A stretch of 64,000 nucleotides of DNA from Fragilaria crotonensis (GCA_022925895.1 JAKSYS010000263.1:1-64000); one strand, 5' to 3'. Counted from the first letter of the stretch, positions 1 to 12,495 are shown. Numbers and translations are program-made. Notes: generated from the sequence alone by a model not told the origin.

Positions 1-549
1 TTTGTCTGAAGATGATGTCCAAGATTGTGCCCACTTCGACACTCCAAAGGATGAGATGCTCGATCCCAACGCAACGAACGTCGCCTGGGTTGACAAGCTT
101 TGATCTGGGTCCTTCAGCATTCTATACGCTGGAAGAGTCGACGCACCGAGACCTGACTGTTTCCCATTTTCGGAGCAAGAGGCTGAACACGATCGAGCTC
201 TCGGGAAGAACTTGCTCAGGCTGAAGATGGTGCGAGCGTCAGGAAAGTACCCCAGTTCCATTGCTGTCGCCACCGCCGTCGCCTCTTTGTGTAGAAAGCG
301 ACAAAGGTCAGCTCACGACAATGTGCGAGTGGCCATGCAACTTGGCCGTCGACTGTGCTCTTCTGGTCACCGGCATGCGGTCGCATTCTCCGGTGTCGCT
401 TGCTATGATGGACGAACAGCCTTTACCTCTTACTACTATGGATATGATGCCGGGACTTCGCTGACACCACTACTTCGAGGGATACGTGTCAACCTGGAAT
501 GATGCATTGACTTTATGATACATTAATTGTACTTGTATAGGTTGTTACA
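1..549. other. Window-start stretch, possible gene remnant
   Basis: No recognisable gene. The second plus-strand frame reads open from the first base to about position 109, through a peptide containing DTPKDEMLDPNATNVAW, and could be the end of an exon cut by the window edge. Downstream plus-strand reading frames up to 502 change frame repeatedly and show no domain. A decayed gene or a frameshifted 3' exon are both possible. Confidence 0.25.
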
Positions 550-1077
550 TTACATTTGTTGATTATTCATGTCTGCTGACACCATACAATCACGTTCTCC
601 GCTTTCGTCTTTTTCCTCATCACGCAAGCTGATTGCAGCACCCCTGTCGGAATCGTTGAGTTTGGCCAACCATGAGGACTGAATGACATCACCGTTTGGA
701 GGACACCAATGGGGTTTGCCACAGCGCTGCTCTACAGTAACTATGCGTGGATACCAGTTCCGAACAATACGCTCTGCATTCAATGGGATTGTCAATCTCG
801 TGTTGCCATGATAAGTAGGGGATCGGTCCCCATACGCTCGAGCGTTTTGCCCGTTTCCGCCAAAAGTGCCACTGGACAATGAGTGAGTAGAGCCAAGCCG
901 CACATAGCGCGCGGTCAAACCATTGACACCAACAGTGGAACTTACAGATCTGTGTCATTCGTATGATTCCATCTGGGCCGATATAGTAGCCTTTGATCGC
1001 CATTTGTGATGAAGTGGTCGACACCATCTACAATAAGAGCTCCCCAAGGCGGTTGTCGTGGTTGTTGGGCTTGTAAG
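550..1077 (-). CDS. Unrecognised spliced protein, C-terminal exons
   Basis: I do not recognise this protein. A minus-strand reading frame containing PWGALIVDGVDHFITNGDQ runs to about 946, meets a GTAAGT donor, and continues in phase after an intron at 872-945 (ending CAG). It then stays open for about 107 codons to a stop at 550. The joined frame reads through the junction as DTDL then GTFGGNGQNA. The last exon is hydrophilic, has Cys/His residues in its middle (RCGKPHWC) and ends in an acidic tail. The upstream limit is uncertain because the frame closes just above 1080, possibly at another splice acceptor. A 200-codon plus-strand frame at 1006-1608 overlaps it but has no recognisable features. 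Confidence 0.4.
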
Positions 1078-1736
1078 TTGAAGGTAGGAGATCAAATTTC
1101 GGGCAGATTGAAAGCGAACAACCTGAATTCGTTTCAAGGCTTGCAATTCCAAGTTGCAGTTGCGTTATCCAATTTTCGCAACTTTTCCTCCAAATCGTCG
1201 GAGCTCTGTGCGCTTCTTGACAAAAGAGTGGAAACGGTTTTTTCGAAGAGTGAGAAAGGTTACAGCAACACAGTGACAGGAAACCAATCGACACTGGCAA
1301 CCAGTGGCAATTGCACAGGCTGCGTTCATGGCCAGACTTGTGGCATAGGGTCCTTGTACAAGAACATTGCCTTCATTTACAATCAGGGAATGTATGATAG
1401 AACGAGGCGCATTTTGAATCCTATCGGTTTGATCCATGAACTCAAGATCGAGTCACCAATGGTGAGGTACTCATGTTCGATGGCTACAGAGGTGTCTGAA
1501 GATCATGAAGGGACCCAACCAAGCACTACGGGTACGTCGTATTCCTCAGATTTGATGTCGTTGTCGTTGTGCGCGCTCTTCATATTTTGTGCTCCTGGCA
1601 TCAATTGACATAGAGTGATATACTCCGAGTACATGAACTGTTGGTAACTTCGAGATTGGCGTGCCATGCGATAGCTCCGCTACAGTGCCTGGTACTCCTA
1701 GTACTACAGTACTGAGTACTCGGAACTCGAAGTACT

Positions 1737-2925
1737 GTACCTGCAAGTTGCGGTCATTCTCTTTTAAACACAAAACTTGTTCGCAGATGGAAGCGACATC
1801 CGAAAAGAAAAAGACATTTGTTCTGAAAGGACGATCTGTCATATCAGAGAAAAGAAATTAAATTTCATGTCAGCAATGTCACAACTACTATCATTATGAG
1901 ACAAAGGAACAATTTCTACTGGTTGTTCATACAACGAATGATTAAAGTCTATTTCGGTTTGGATGACACCTAAAACTTCCGTGGACTTTTTTGAAACCTA
2001 AGTACGACAGGCATTGGTCTTTTTGAAATCGTGGAAAACTCGTCCATGGTCATGACGGAATCTTCGGAATCTCTAAACATTTCTTGAAACCTCTAAAGTT
2101 TTGTCTAAAGTCTCATTCTCTCTAAAGACTTTGGACATTGAAAAGATTCCGTGGAACACTTTAGACATTAGACAAAACTTTAGAGGTTTCATAGAGTTTA
2201 GAACAGATTCCGTCTCACAACTTGGATTCAGACATATCTTTTTCTGAATCTATTTCACGTACGTTTGATTGCAGTCGTCTAGTACATGGAGATTTTAGGC
2301 TATATTCTTAAGTAAACTGAAATTCGACATTTATTGTTAATCATTCGTTGTTTCGTACATACGGGGAAATTATCCTTTGTCTCATATGGTCACTTTGTAC
2401 TGAAACTTGGCTAAGTTAACATCGTGGAAACTTGTCCGTGGTCATGACGGAATCTGCAGAATCTCTAAACATTTCTTGAAACCTCTAAAGTTTTGTCTAA
2501 AGTCTTATTCTCTCTAAAGACTTTAGACATTCGAGAGATTCCTATAACACTTTAGACATTAGACAAAACTTTAGAGGTTTCACTTAAGAGATTAGACAGA
2601 TTCCGTCTCTACGCTTCGGATTCAGACATATCTTTTCTGAATCTTCTCATTACGTTTGATTGCAGTCGTCTTGTACATGATTTTAGGCTGAATCCTTAAG
2701 TAAACTGAAATTCGACATTTATTGTTAATCATTCGTTGTTTCGTATATACAGGAAATTATCCTTTGTCTCATATGGTATCTATGACGTTTCAGAACATCG
2801 ATTCTATTTGGTTTCAAATATACTACAGATCGTCCTTTCAGAATAAATTTCTTTTCCATTACGTTGCCGCTTCCATCTGTCAACAAGTTTTGTGTTTAAA
2901 GAGAATGACCGCAACTTGCTGGTAC
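1737..2925. mobile_element. Non-autonomous DNA element with long inverted repeats and an internal tandem duplication
   Basis: The ends are long imperfect inverted repeats. The left end, starting GTACCTGCAAGTTGCGG and running to about 1850, reappears reverse-complemented at about 2820-2925 at roughly 85% identity by eye. A second inverted pair lies further in (about 1890-1960 against 2700-2790, around CAACGAATGATTAA). Between them a unit of about 390 bp occurs twice in direct orientation (about 2030-2400 and 2420-2790). Each unit has a hairpin whose arms carry AAACCTCTAAAGTTTTGTC and its complement, plus CTAAAG/CTTTAG motifs. No coding capacity is visible. This fits a foldback or MITE-like element. 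No target-site duplication could be fixed with confidence. Confidence 0.7.
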
Positions 2926-3677
2926 GGATAAAGTGAACTCTCGGAAGTCGGCCTTCCTATTCTGTACTGGTGCCGTGGTGCCGTTTTTTGAGTCCATCGT
3001 TGTCGTTGTCTTACAAATGTATCCACCAGGAGCACTGTATTATGAATCGACACAATGTTAGCGACACACAGAGATAGAAACCTATTTCTAGATCTCGATT
3101 TTCTCTTTTTTGGAAGTAATCGGAGAAAGTTGTCATTTCTCGTGTGTCAGTTAACTATGTACCCTTGTTGATCAAATGATATACTTTCTTCGTTGTGTCC
3201 CACCCAGATCCTAATGATCACACCTGTATACCATAATTTGTAGAGCAAGCATGGTGCAAACGTGCTTCGCAGCTTCACCACTATTCGACTACCCCGGAAG
3301 CGCGATGCACAAGGTCTCCTACTTGTACCACCAGCTACCTGCTCGACTTTGCTTGTGAGATGTGAGTACGAAGTTCTTCTTCTGCTAAGCTGATACCGAT
3401 AGAAAGTAGGAGACGACTATGCAAATTAAAGTGGGGTCAATGACTAGAAGCGTCACGATTTAGGTGAACACTATCCTTGTGAAGTAGTGATAAGAAAACG
3501 AAATCCGTTTAGAGCGCAATCAGATTTTCATCCCCACCACACCGGGAAAATGTCGGGAAACCAATGCTACATCACAGTGCGGCAAACGTGCTGCATTTTT
3601 CGGCAGCTTTACAATCATTTAGTGACGATCTGCCCTCGGAACATCAAACTGGCATCAAGGATCCGCTTCTCACCCCT
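2926..3677. other. Intergenic, nothing recognised
   Basis: About 750 bp between the inverted-repeat element and the TYW1 stop. I see no conserved reading frame or repeat. The plus-strand frame at 3487-3702 shows no family resemblance and overlaps the TYW1 3' end. Confidence 0.4.
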
Positions 3678-5960
3678 TCAGCTCTGTGACGGTAGTTCCT
3701 GAGCCAATCTGACTTTCTTTTCTTCCATCTGTTGAATCAGTGCTGCCCTCTCTGGCACTGAGCTCGTGCCTGTTATGGTCGTGCGTGGGATTCCAAGTTC
3801 ATCAAATTTGGTGTACTTGGGATGTTTTTGCTTCTTGCGGTGTCTGCTGTCAGTTGGGTCAAAGCCTTCCTCTGCAGCGCCAAAAGAGCCCATGATGGCG
3901 TGTCTGCCAAATAGTCTTTCACATCGAAGGTGAAGGTCGGGTCTTCAGCATTGCGAGCAGCCAGTTCTTGGAATTTTTCATAGTCGATCCAAGTGCGCCA
4001 CTTTCGCTGTCCAGTCTCAGGGTCGTCCACAGCAAACTGATCTACTCGAGCCAACAAAACGCTCACTGAGTGCTTGTGCTCACATGCAAGATCATAATCA
4101 GGAATGTCTGGGTCACCTTCTCGGAGCTTGCTGAGTTCGTGCTTGAGATTTCGAACCAACTCCACCACTTCGTGGTGCCAAGGTGTGTTCGACATGTTGA
4201 ATTCGAAGCATCGGATTTCCCACAGAATGTAACCCCTTGACCTCAACCAGCGACACATGTCCCAACGCAATTAACTTCGCGTAGCCTTCCACTTCATCTG
4301 AGTTCCAGCCCTTCACGACAGTCAACCGAGCCACAGTTCTCTGACCCTTCTTCTTTAGCATGCGGAGCGATTCCTGCAGTCTCTCCCATGCGTCTTGGAA
4401 GAGCGGGCGGTCGATGGCTATCAACGTTTCTGGTGTTGGAGCGTCTACCGAAACGTAGAGCTGCGTAATGGGTCGGATACTAGCAATGCTCTGCGGATGC
4501 TGCCCGTTCGTAACGAGATACGTGGAAATCTGACGTCGGTGCAACTCACCCAAAAACTCGTCAATGCGCGGGTACATGATGGGCTCACCCACTAAACTCA
4601 ACGCACAATGTCTGACAGTGTGAGCCTCTCTCCATCGGTCCATCTTGACGCCTGGAATTCCCTTCGTCTCCTTGATCATTAAGATATGTTCCTTAACAGC
4701 CTCTTCTACAATCATGTACGGATCATCCGTCTTCCATCGCCATTCCTTCCCAACTGGATTCTTGTGATGTCGCCAGCAAAAGACACACTTGTTGGCACAT
4801 GCTAGCGATGGCGTCGCCTCCATACATTGATAACTCGTAATGCCGTAAAATGTGTGTTGTAACACCCTCCTCTGCCTCTCAACTGATGCTTCGTCCAGCG
4901 ACAAAGTTTGACGGCGCTATGAGTGCCAATTAGCCTGTATCCTTCCTTTTTGAGGGCGACCGCCTGCGATGGAGTCGTCATATCAGGAAGCTCAGAGGAT
5001 TGTTCAGTTGCATTCGAATTCAGCATAGAAGCACCCATATCTTCCAGATCCATCACTTCTGGTTCACGTTGCTCCGCCTCATCTTCATCATCCTCTTCGT
5101 AGTCTTCTTCAGATTGGTGTTCAACCTCTTTCTGGTGACTGTGGCTACTGCAGCAATCCTCGTTTTTGGACACATTTCCACACCCACATGATGTATTGGA
5201 GTACATGCGCTCTAAATGTGGCACAACATCGCTAGACATCCACTTGTGAAAAGCAAGCTTTGCGTGGTCACCGACAGCATCGTCACCTACTCAGGTACCC
5301 CAATTGTTTTTGCTCAAGCGCCCGAAACTTCTGCCAAGCCTCCTTGGCGGGTCTACCATGGTTGCGTCATCGTAGGCGGAACTCCCCATGCCAAATGTAG
5401 CCACCTGCAATCCTGTCTCGAAGTGGCGCCTTTTCGATGCGCCAGTCGTGTTGCAATTCTTCCAAGGACCGCTCCAAGTCTTCTGCCCCAACTGGCCATG
5501 AACCACCCGCATGAGTCGGCAAGACAAGAATGACGACTGGGTCAGCCTTATCTCCCTTGCTTTGTTCGTCCTCCTTGTTCAATAGCTCATCCCACCAATC
5601 CCATTCTTCGACCTTTCCTATCTGAATGGTGGTTGCCGAAAATGCTGGATTTTGCACCAAAGTCTGCTGAATTTGAGCTGCAAACTTGGAGCATGTTCCT
5701 GTAATCGACGCATGCACAATTGTGATGGTATTGTTGGTCAGAATTCGAATCTTATCGCCAGAGTTGTCGTCGTGTTGTTCCGTCCACTGCACGTCACGTG
5801 GAATCTTGTTGACATTGTCAGGAACGATTACTTCAGTTGCAGTTTCTTCGGCGTCTTGATTGTCCTGCACCTCTCGCTGTTTCTTCCACAGAAGATACAC
5901 ACCTAAACCTAGGGCCGCAGACGTTGCTACCGACACGATCGTCGTTGATCGTCCAGTCAT
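3678..5960 (-). CDS. TYW1: tRNA wybutosine-synthesising protein 1, frame-broken
   Basis: TYW1 is a radical-SAM enzyme that condenses pyruvate with N1-methylguanosine-37 of tRNA-Phe to make the tricyclic core of wybutosine, which stabilises reading frame. The order seen is: an N-terminal membrane anchor (about residues 8-25), a flavodoxin domain with an FMN loop (HASITGTCSKFA), a flavodoxin strand VATFGMGSSAY, an acidic Cys/His-rich linker, the radical-SAM cluster CANKCVFCWRH (CX3CX2C), CALSLVGEPIMYP, and the family C-terminus (TPWHHEVVEL, WRTWIDYEKFQEL). The stop is at 3678. The frame changes by one base at about 3893, 4195, 4215, 4865, 5300, 5345 and 5430, with homology continuing directly across each break. 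Some breaks sit in base runs, which suggests missing bases in the assembly. A recent pseudogene cannot be excluded. Start taken at the first ATG ahead of the anchor. Confidence 0.92.
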
Positions 5961-6522
5961 AATGCAGGTGTGCGTCTCTCGCTCTATCCTGTGCTAAAAT
6001 TTGTTTCATCCATCTGTTTCCCCCTGCAAATGGTGGTGACTCGAAATGAAGACAAGACAGCGAAGAAAAAACACCATGTATGTATCACGGGTCATATTCA
6101 CATGTGTATTGAAGGGTTGAGGTTGTGACGGAATCCGGCGCTTCGTACTCGACGGGATTTCGATTCGAAACAGGATTAGTCGAGTGCTCCGAGTTCCGAT
6201 TAGTTCGTTGAATTCCAATAATGCCATTTCACAGTACCAGTACAGCGAAAAGAAGTACCAGTACTCCAGTACTAGTAGGACATACTGCAGATTGCAGACT
6301 ACCAGGTAGTGCGCTACGGTAGTAATTGTACTGTTGTACACCGTAGTCGGAGTATGATAGTTCATGGTTGATGGTACTAGTACTGGGGGACGTGGTACTT
6401 CCGTATGAGTGGAGGAGTTCCGCAGTGACATGTGACACACATGTGGACACCCCTCGTTCTCATGAAGGAAGGATCTATCACCTTCTGCTATCAAGGACAC
6501 AGTTGCACAGTAGTATCACCAA
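5961..6522. other. Intergenic, GTAC-rich
   Basis: No gene is recognised between the TYW1 start and the stop of the Mg2+ transporter. About 6230-6400 is dense in ACCAGTAC, AGTACT and TACTAGTA motifs of the kind found at most gene borders in this window. The open frames here (6006-6500) are low-complexity products of these motifs. Confidence 0.5.
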
Positions 6523-7828
6523 CTAGATTGATCCTAAAACTAAACCGCTTACACAGACTGTGATTGTCACTCCCAAAATGTCCATTAGCACTTGGATGGT
6601 GGTGGAACTATGCGCTGGATCAATGCCCACAAATTTCATTCCTAGTGGCAGTGTGGCTCCCAATACAACCGAAATCATAACAATAAGGAACAGAGATGCC
6701 GTGATGGCCATCGTTTCGAAACGGCGTCGCAAACGCAGCCGCACGAAGCCACCGCCGCTCCCAGATGATGCTCAGGCACAAACCGACTGCAAATTCTTTT
6801 CCAAGAAAGGATCGCACGGCGTTGCGCGGGATCGAACCAGTGGCTAGTCCACGAATCACTGCATCGAGAGAGTGATAGACACCCAGCGCGACAAAGTGTT
6901 AGCAATGGTGCACAGAATGCTTGCACGCTGGGAGATATTGCAACGCAAAACACCGTACCGTCCCACAGTGTCACAATAACCAGAAAGACTTGAACGTACC
7001 TCGCACACTGGCTTGATTGCCGGCGTTCCCACCGGCGCCTACCAACATGGTTAAGAAACGGACAATCACCAGATGCTTTTGCAACATGATTTCGTTTCGT
7101 TGAATGATAAAGGAGGACATGGATTGCAGTACCAAAAGCCCCACCAGCCAACCAGCGCGGTCCAAAATCATGCTCCCAAATCCCAACTCATCGTGGTGAC
7201 TGTCACCACAGTCGGCCCGCTGGTTTTTATGGCGCCCAACGCCACATGCATCTTCAGAATGAAATTCATTCAAATTCGTCCCTGCTTCCATGTAGTGCGA
7301 GGGGCGTGGTGATTCGACATCGTCGAAATCGTTCGAGTCGCGATGCTTGACGATGGACATGGCCTTTTTTCGTCGAGGATCGTCGTCCTCCCCAGGTTGT
7401 CGCCGATGATGCAATCCCATCAACGGAATTGAGAGAGGTTCGGCATTCAATGATCGAGGCGCTGTTTGAGATGTAATTTCGTGCTTCAAGGCCGGTAGTG
7501 CGGGCGGCGTCGAATGTTTCGAGTTTGGGATGGCTCGTACTGGCGTGTTTTTTGCACGGGTCACATCCTGTTCGTAACGACGAAGGCGTTTCTTCATATC
7601 CTCCAACTCTAACCGTAACTGTCTGTTTTCGCGTTCGAGACGCAATGGATCGACTTCAAATTCCCCAACGGCGCTGTTCTTACTACTAATCAACGCAAGA
7701 TTCGTTTTGGTTTCAAGTCGAGGAGGAGGGTTGGAAATTCGACGCTTCAAACTCATTTTTGGGTCCATTGCCTTTTCAGCACCGCGTTCAAGAAAAGAGA
7801 GGATGCACGAAGGGTCGTATCTTATCAA
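6523..7828 (-). CDS. MgtE/SLC41-type magnesium transporter
   Basis: Predicted divalent-cation (Mg2+) channel or carrier of the MgtE transmembrane family. The N-terminal 180 residues are hydrophilic, with a coiled coil (LRLERENRQLRLELEDMKKR). The membrane domain begins at GWLVGLLVLQSMSSFII and includes the family signature LTMLVGAGGNAGNQASVR, in which the GGNAGNQ stretch lines the pore in MgtE. A GT/AG intron at 6859-6999 joins ASVR to VIRGLATGSI in frame. The last part (ITASLFLIVMISVVLG, then GIDPAHSSTTIQVLMDI) is also typical, but one or two single-base shifts around 6740-6780 break it from the preceding exon. Bacterial N and CBS domains are absent, as in SLC41-like eukaryotic members. The start could also be one of two ATGs about 20 codons downstream. 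Confidence 0.85.
6859..6999 (-). other. Intron in the MgtE-type transporter gene
   Basis: GTACGT donor and GATGCAG acceptor on the minus strand. Removing these 141 bp restores the conserved NQASVR-VIRGLA junction in frame. Confidence 0.85.
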
Positions 7829-8355
7829 TATGTTACTGTTTCAATCATCCGTGCAGACCTTGTCATGTCACGTCTTGGTCCTTGTTGTAAGTCGAAATGT
7901 CTGCTGTTCCCTGCATTTCAGTGACCTGTGTGACCAGCGACACGCGACACTCGACCCACCCAACCACAACCCGCGACAGCGATTGATCGAGCCACGAAAA
8001 CTTCCGTTCGCTGTACTCTGCACTGTAGCACCAGGTATTGGAGTACTGTAAATACTAGTCGTACTCAGTACTAGTACATGCAAGCTGTGATACTGTACAA
8101 TTGTACAGTTTGTACTGGAGTACTTGTTGTTTGCACAGTACTACGTAGTACTACGTAGTACTGCATAGACACTGCATACCTCGATTTATGATATCTGGTC
8201 ATGCACTCTGAGGTCTGAGGAGTATTAATAAGGGCACCTGGTACTCGTACCACGTATTGAATACGTGCAATCATATCTGTCGGGTCGCAGCAGGTCTCAG
8301 CTTGTCTTGCTACACCCCCAACACAATTTTGGATCTCCGGTCTCTAGGCAGCACC
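7829..8355. other. Divergent promoter region, GTAC-rich
   Basis: About 530 bp between two divergent genes (Mg2+ transporter and dynein LIC-like). About 8035-8165 holds a cluster of AGTACT, CTAGTAC and ACTACGTAGTACT motifs, including a direct repeat of ACTACGTAGT. I see no gene. Confidence 0.5.
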
Positions 8356-9526
8356 ATGGCCCTATTTTCAACCCTCCTGTCGGCTTCGAGTGAGCGACCA
8401 GCTTCAACTTCGGCATCGATCCCTACGCTGATGCAACTGTTCACTTCGAAGCCAATAATCTTCGACGAAAATGCAAATTTGGATGCTCATGCTGTACTGT
8501 CCTATCAAGCATTGGAAGTCAACCCGCCTACACCTGAAGGAGAATCGAAACTCTTCCAACAACGACGCAGTAATAATCCAGCGAATGGACCCCTTTCGCC
8601 CAACCTAGGAGTCTGGAACTGTTGCATCTCTAAGAACGAATTGGTCGACTCGCTGCTCAAGATACCGGATGCCGCGTCGTCGAGTACTGGCGATCATCGT
8701 TTCTGCATGACGGTCAGCTTGACAGACCCATCGTTGGTGGAGCCTTCGATGGCAATGATGCACGAGGCCCTTGTACGACTCTTGATTCAACAACCACCGC
8801 CAACACGGAAAGACGTAGCGTCCGAAACTGAAACCACGGCGTCAACGTCATTGGCGCAGCTGAAAACCACTCAATTTGGCTTGGCGCCGGACGACAAACC
8901 TACCGTGTCGCAAGTCGCAGAAGACGACCACCACGTCCAGATTTCTCTCTTAATATGTGCTGTTTTTTGATCACTCGGGTGCTGTTGCCAACAACAAGGA
9001 TGAATACATGGAAACCCAGGCGCAGAACCTTATCATTTACCACTTGCGACGATATGCTGCTGCCTTGAACTGCTCCCTCTGTTTCGTGGGAAACAAGACT
9101 GACATAGATGTTCCTACTATCCCGCTGGCGGATGTTGCCTATACGTGGTTAGAATGGATTTCTTCTACTGATCTTACAGGCAAGGTGGATAACGTGTTCG
9201 CTCCAAATCATCATCAACCTGACTTGATTGAAACCGTCTTGTTGCGCAACGCTCAGCACTTGGCTGGCCATTGGGATGCTTCCAAGGATTCTTTGTGGAA
9301 GGCACTGCCTCCTTCTCAGGAAGAAGAGAATTCCTCAGAGTTTTCAAGCATTAAGAATAAGAAGGCCGCATCCCATGGTGATGATGGTTGGTTGGCACAA
9401 TTGCGAGAATCTGTCGCCAACGTAGAGGCGCAGCCAGTTTCGACACCTTCCGCCGCCGTTTCCGTGGCACCTAAAACGGAAGATGCTGCAGTCTCTAGCT
9501 TCTTTGAGAATCTCCTCAAAAAGTAA
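8356..9526 (+). CDS. Dynein light intermediate chain-like protein
   Basis: Probable cytoplasmic dynein light intermediate chain relative, a Ras-like-fold subunit linking dynein heavy chain to cargo adaptors. What is seen: a first frame from the ATG at 8356 to about 8965, then a second frame from about 8957 that continues FFDHSGAVANNKDEY, LIIYHLRRYAAALNCSLCFVGNKTDI, VFAPNHHQPDLIETVLLRNA and a low-complexity tail ending FFENLLKK. Two frames with no plausible intron between them (the boundary is a run of six T) point to a one-base indel. The assignment rests on the order of a small-GTPase-like C-terminal half and the VFxPxxHDxxLI-like segment known from LIC proteins. A P-loop is not evident in the first frame, so another dynein-associated or GTPase-like protein is possible. 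It is convergent with TOM70. Confidence 0.5.
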
Positions 9527-9833
9527 CGCAGAAAGCCTTGTTATCTATTGATATAAAGAACAAGAAAGACTCGAAGTGATACCACGGACTATGATCATAG
9601 TATGTCTACGGTAGTTTTTGTTCAAGTTGATTTTGCTTTCTTTCTTTCAGCCCACCCTGCACCACGTATCTCCTCAAAATTAACGTACAGACACTTAATA
9701 ATCGTTGAATGTAAAGAAAGAGAAAAGATTCGAGTAGGCAAGGTGGAAAATGAAGATTATGTCTGGTATGCAGTTGAAGATGATTTTAGCTTCGAATTAT
9801 TACGTTAGAATATCCTCCCCATCGTGTGCACGA
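9527..9833. other. Convergent intergenic region, nothing recognised
   Basis: AT-rich 3'-flank DNA between two convergent genes. The short plus-strand frames here show no family features. Confidence 0.4.
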
Positions 9834-11772
9834 TCACTGCATACTGAATGTCTCCATCTTCAGCATAGTAGCAGCATCAACCTGCGCCTGCGTCAACACC
9901 CGGACTCCGCAAATGTCGCGCATCTCATCGGGAGTTCGGCAATACCCAATGCCTGATCATACAACTCCAGCACTGTACGAGCAACTGACAAATCCGTCGC
10001 CATGGCCAATTTGAGTTGACCAAGATGCATGTACGCCGAATGCATCTGAGGATCGACTTGAATCGCCTTCTCCAGCATTTCAATGGCGCCGGCCACATCC
10101 GGAGGTCCTCCCATGGCGGGTGGTGTATTCATAATCGCCAATGCGATGTTCACGTAGGGTAGGATTGGAGGTTCGAGTGCAATGGCCTTCTCAAACTCCA
10201 CTTTGGATTCCTCCAGTTCGCCCTGCGTGAAATGCATTTCGCCTCGATACGAGTGAACCTCGGACGAATCTGGGGCTAGCTTTTCAGCCTTGTTAAGTTG
10301 TTCTTTGGTTCCTTCAATGTCGTTGACCGCCATCTGCAACGTTGCAAGGCGGAGACGCGCCAAAACATGTTCTGGACGAATTTCAAGGCAGCTCATCAGA
10401 TCAGCACGGGCTTCGTCCACCTTTTGTTGAAGAAGACGAAGATTGGCACGATGGAGAAGAGCGTCGGGAGTATTGGGGTCGAGTCCCAGAGCCATGTCGA
10501 AGAACTCCAGAGCTTCATCGTGGTTACCAGCATCCATTTTGACGCCTGCTTGTTTGACCAGAATTGAAGTCTGCGAAGCATCAATCAATCGATAATTAGA
10601 CGGATTCAACAAGCAAACGGGCACAGTGCGTTGGCGATCAGACACTTACATTAGTGGGTTCCAATTCAGCACATTTTTGGTACGCCTCGAGAGCTCCATC
10701 CAAGTCATACTTCCAGTGTCGTGCCATTCCAACCCACTCTAACAACCTTGCATAGTCATCCTCCTCCAATGCATCTTGGAGATCTGGCTTATCCTCGACT
10801 AATGCAAGACCCGCCTCGAAATCGATCGCTGCCTTCTCATAGGACCTGTCGTGAACATGGCGAAGTCCCCGTTTAAGGAAGAGGCTTGCCTGTTTAGCGG
10901 GGTCAGTTTCGGCCTCCAAAGCAGTTGTGAGCACCGTGACAGTCCCGCCTCGCGCAGCCTTGGACATCCATGCATTGTATCCCGAGAAAGACTTCAGAAG
11001 TTGCGTGAGAGTGTAGTGGGATGGCAGTGGGCGGTCGACTTTTTTGTTGGCAATAGCCATGCACTTCTCGACTTCACCAGGAATGATCTTGGCTATAATT
11101 TCTTCCAGTTTTTGCTGTGAGACTGGCGGTTGAAGAGGGATCCCCATACGAAGCTGGGCTCTGTTATCTTGCATGAACTTGAGTTGCAAAGCGCAAACTT
11201 GGACCAAGGCCTCGGAATAGCGTTCTTGCGATTCAAGAATTCTCAAGGTTCGAGTGCGAGCCTTGTTGTGACCGAGATCTTGTTCCAAAATTGTGGAACA
11301 ATCCAACAACGCAAGATCTGCAAAACCTCCCTTTTCGTAGATGGCAGATCGGTTGTTGATAAGGGTAGTAACTTGACGAGCCAAGGCGGCAGATTCCTTG
11401 GATCCGCCGTGGTTGGCAATCAAATCCAAGGCTTCCGTGAACGCATCTGCTGCTTCAAGATACTTTTTTTCCTTAAAAAGAGCCTTTCCTTTCTTGTCCA
11501 ACTCTTCAATTCTGATGTGAAGTGCCTTCTCCTCACGACCAGTTGTGTTGTCTACGAGGTTGCTGCCCCGACGGCACAGACTTGGTTTCTCCAAAGTCGT
11601 AGCTTTTCCCGCCTGTGGTAAATCACGTGACTTCTTCGCAGTGTCCTTCTTCACGGCATCATCTACTTCACTTTCACGAGGATTGTTGTAAATTTGATAA
11701 AGAACAAGACTGGTGATAGCTGCCAGGCCAAGAACAACTAGGACAGATTGTGAGCCTCGATTGTCTTGACAT
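9834..11772 (-). CDS. TOM70: Tom70-like mitochondrial import receptor
   Basis: TPR receptor of the mitochondrial outer membrane that docks chaperone-bound preproteins. An N-terminal anchor (VLVVLGLAAITSLVLYQIY) precedes a charged linker. A first TPR cluster starts EELDKKGKALFKEKKYLEAADAF, with a solvent-exposed NNRSAIYEK motif typical of the clamp domain. A second TPR superhelix includes KQAGVKMDAGNHDEALEFF, LHRANLRLLQQK and SYRGEMHFTQGE. The family ending YCRTPDEMRDICGV is in a shifted frame after about 9950. A GT/AG intron at 10571-10649 is in phase. The anchor is in frame with the TPRs, but the nearest ATG (11770-11772) is one base out of frame, so a second indel near 11750 is likely. Length (about 630 aa) matches the family. 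Non-fungal eukaryotes, including stramenopiles, are known to have Tom70. Confidence 0.85.
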
Positions 11773-12495
11773 AATGCACTTCTTTCGCCTCTTTTAATCT
11801 TTTAATTCAAATATAATAATGCGTTGCGAGTACGACAAAGCAATGTGACGTGCTCGGTGCTCCTTCAAACAACACACTGGAGTTCCACTCAATGAAACGA
11901 ACGCAAGAAGCAGTTTGGCAGAAGCACGATGACTTTCTGGGTCCTGTGCTCTGGTGCCTTCGCCGACGTCCAGTCCTCCTCCAACACCTGCGGCCTGAGA
12001 TTTTCTTTTTTTTGAAGAGTGGATATGATTTTCGTGACGTGACGATCAGATTCGAAGGAGTACAGTAGCATACGTACAGTACAGTGCATTGATAAAAAAT
12101 CTCATCAACATCTCAACTGCGATGAGAGGATCGTACTTTGAGATAAAGGCTTCTAACTTTCTCAAACGACTCTACTACTGTAGCTAGTAGCGTCATCCAA
12201 TCAGATGCTACACATGACTACAGTACCAGTACCACGTATGCGTAACATACCACCATACCCAATACATGTGCAATGTGCACCCATGCATACCGCAATACGT
12301 GGCCAGCAGTCACTTGGATCTTGTGTTTCACAAGAAATCTACAGAAAACAGTGTTCGCACTGTTGAGTGGCTAGTAGTAGACAGTAGATGTACGAGCACT
12401 ATCAACGACGATGACACCTTGCTGGTAGCTCATCACTTTTTTATTGATCATCACATCATCACTAATCACCACATGCCACCCCATCCCATCAGACC
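11773..12495. other. Divergent intergenic region with GTAC motifs
   Basis: About 720 bp between the TOM70 and cyclophilin starts. About 12055-12240 contains GTACAGTAC, CTACTGTAGCTAGTAG and CAGTACCAGTACCACGTA motifs. No gene is supported. Confidence 0.45.

Noticed and set aside
1006-1608. 200-codon plus-strand frame
   Set aside because: No recognisable family or targeting signal. It overlaps a minus-strand reading frame that is supported by an in-phase GT/AG intron.
6006-6500. 164-codon minus-strand frame
   Set aside because: Low-complexity Tyr/Val/Thr-rich translation of GTAC repeats between two good genes.
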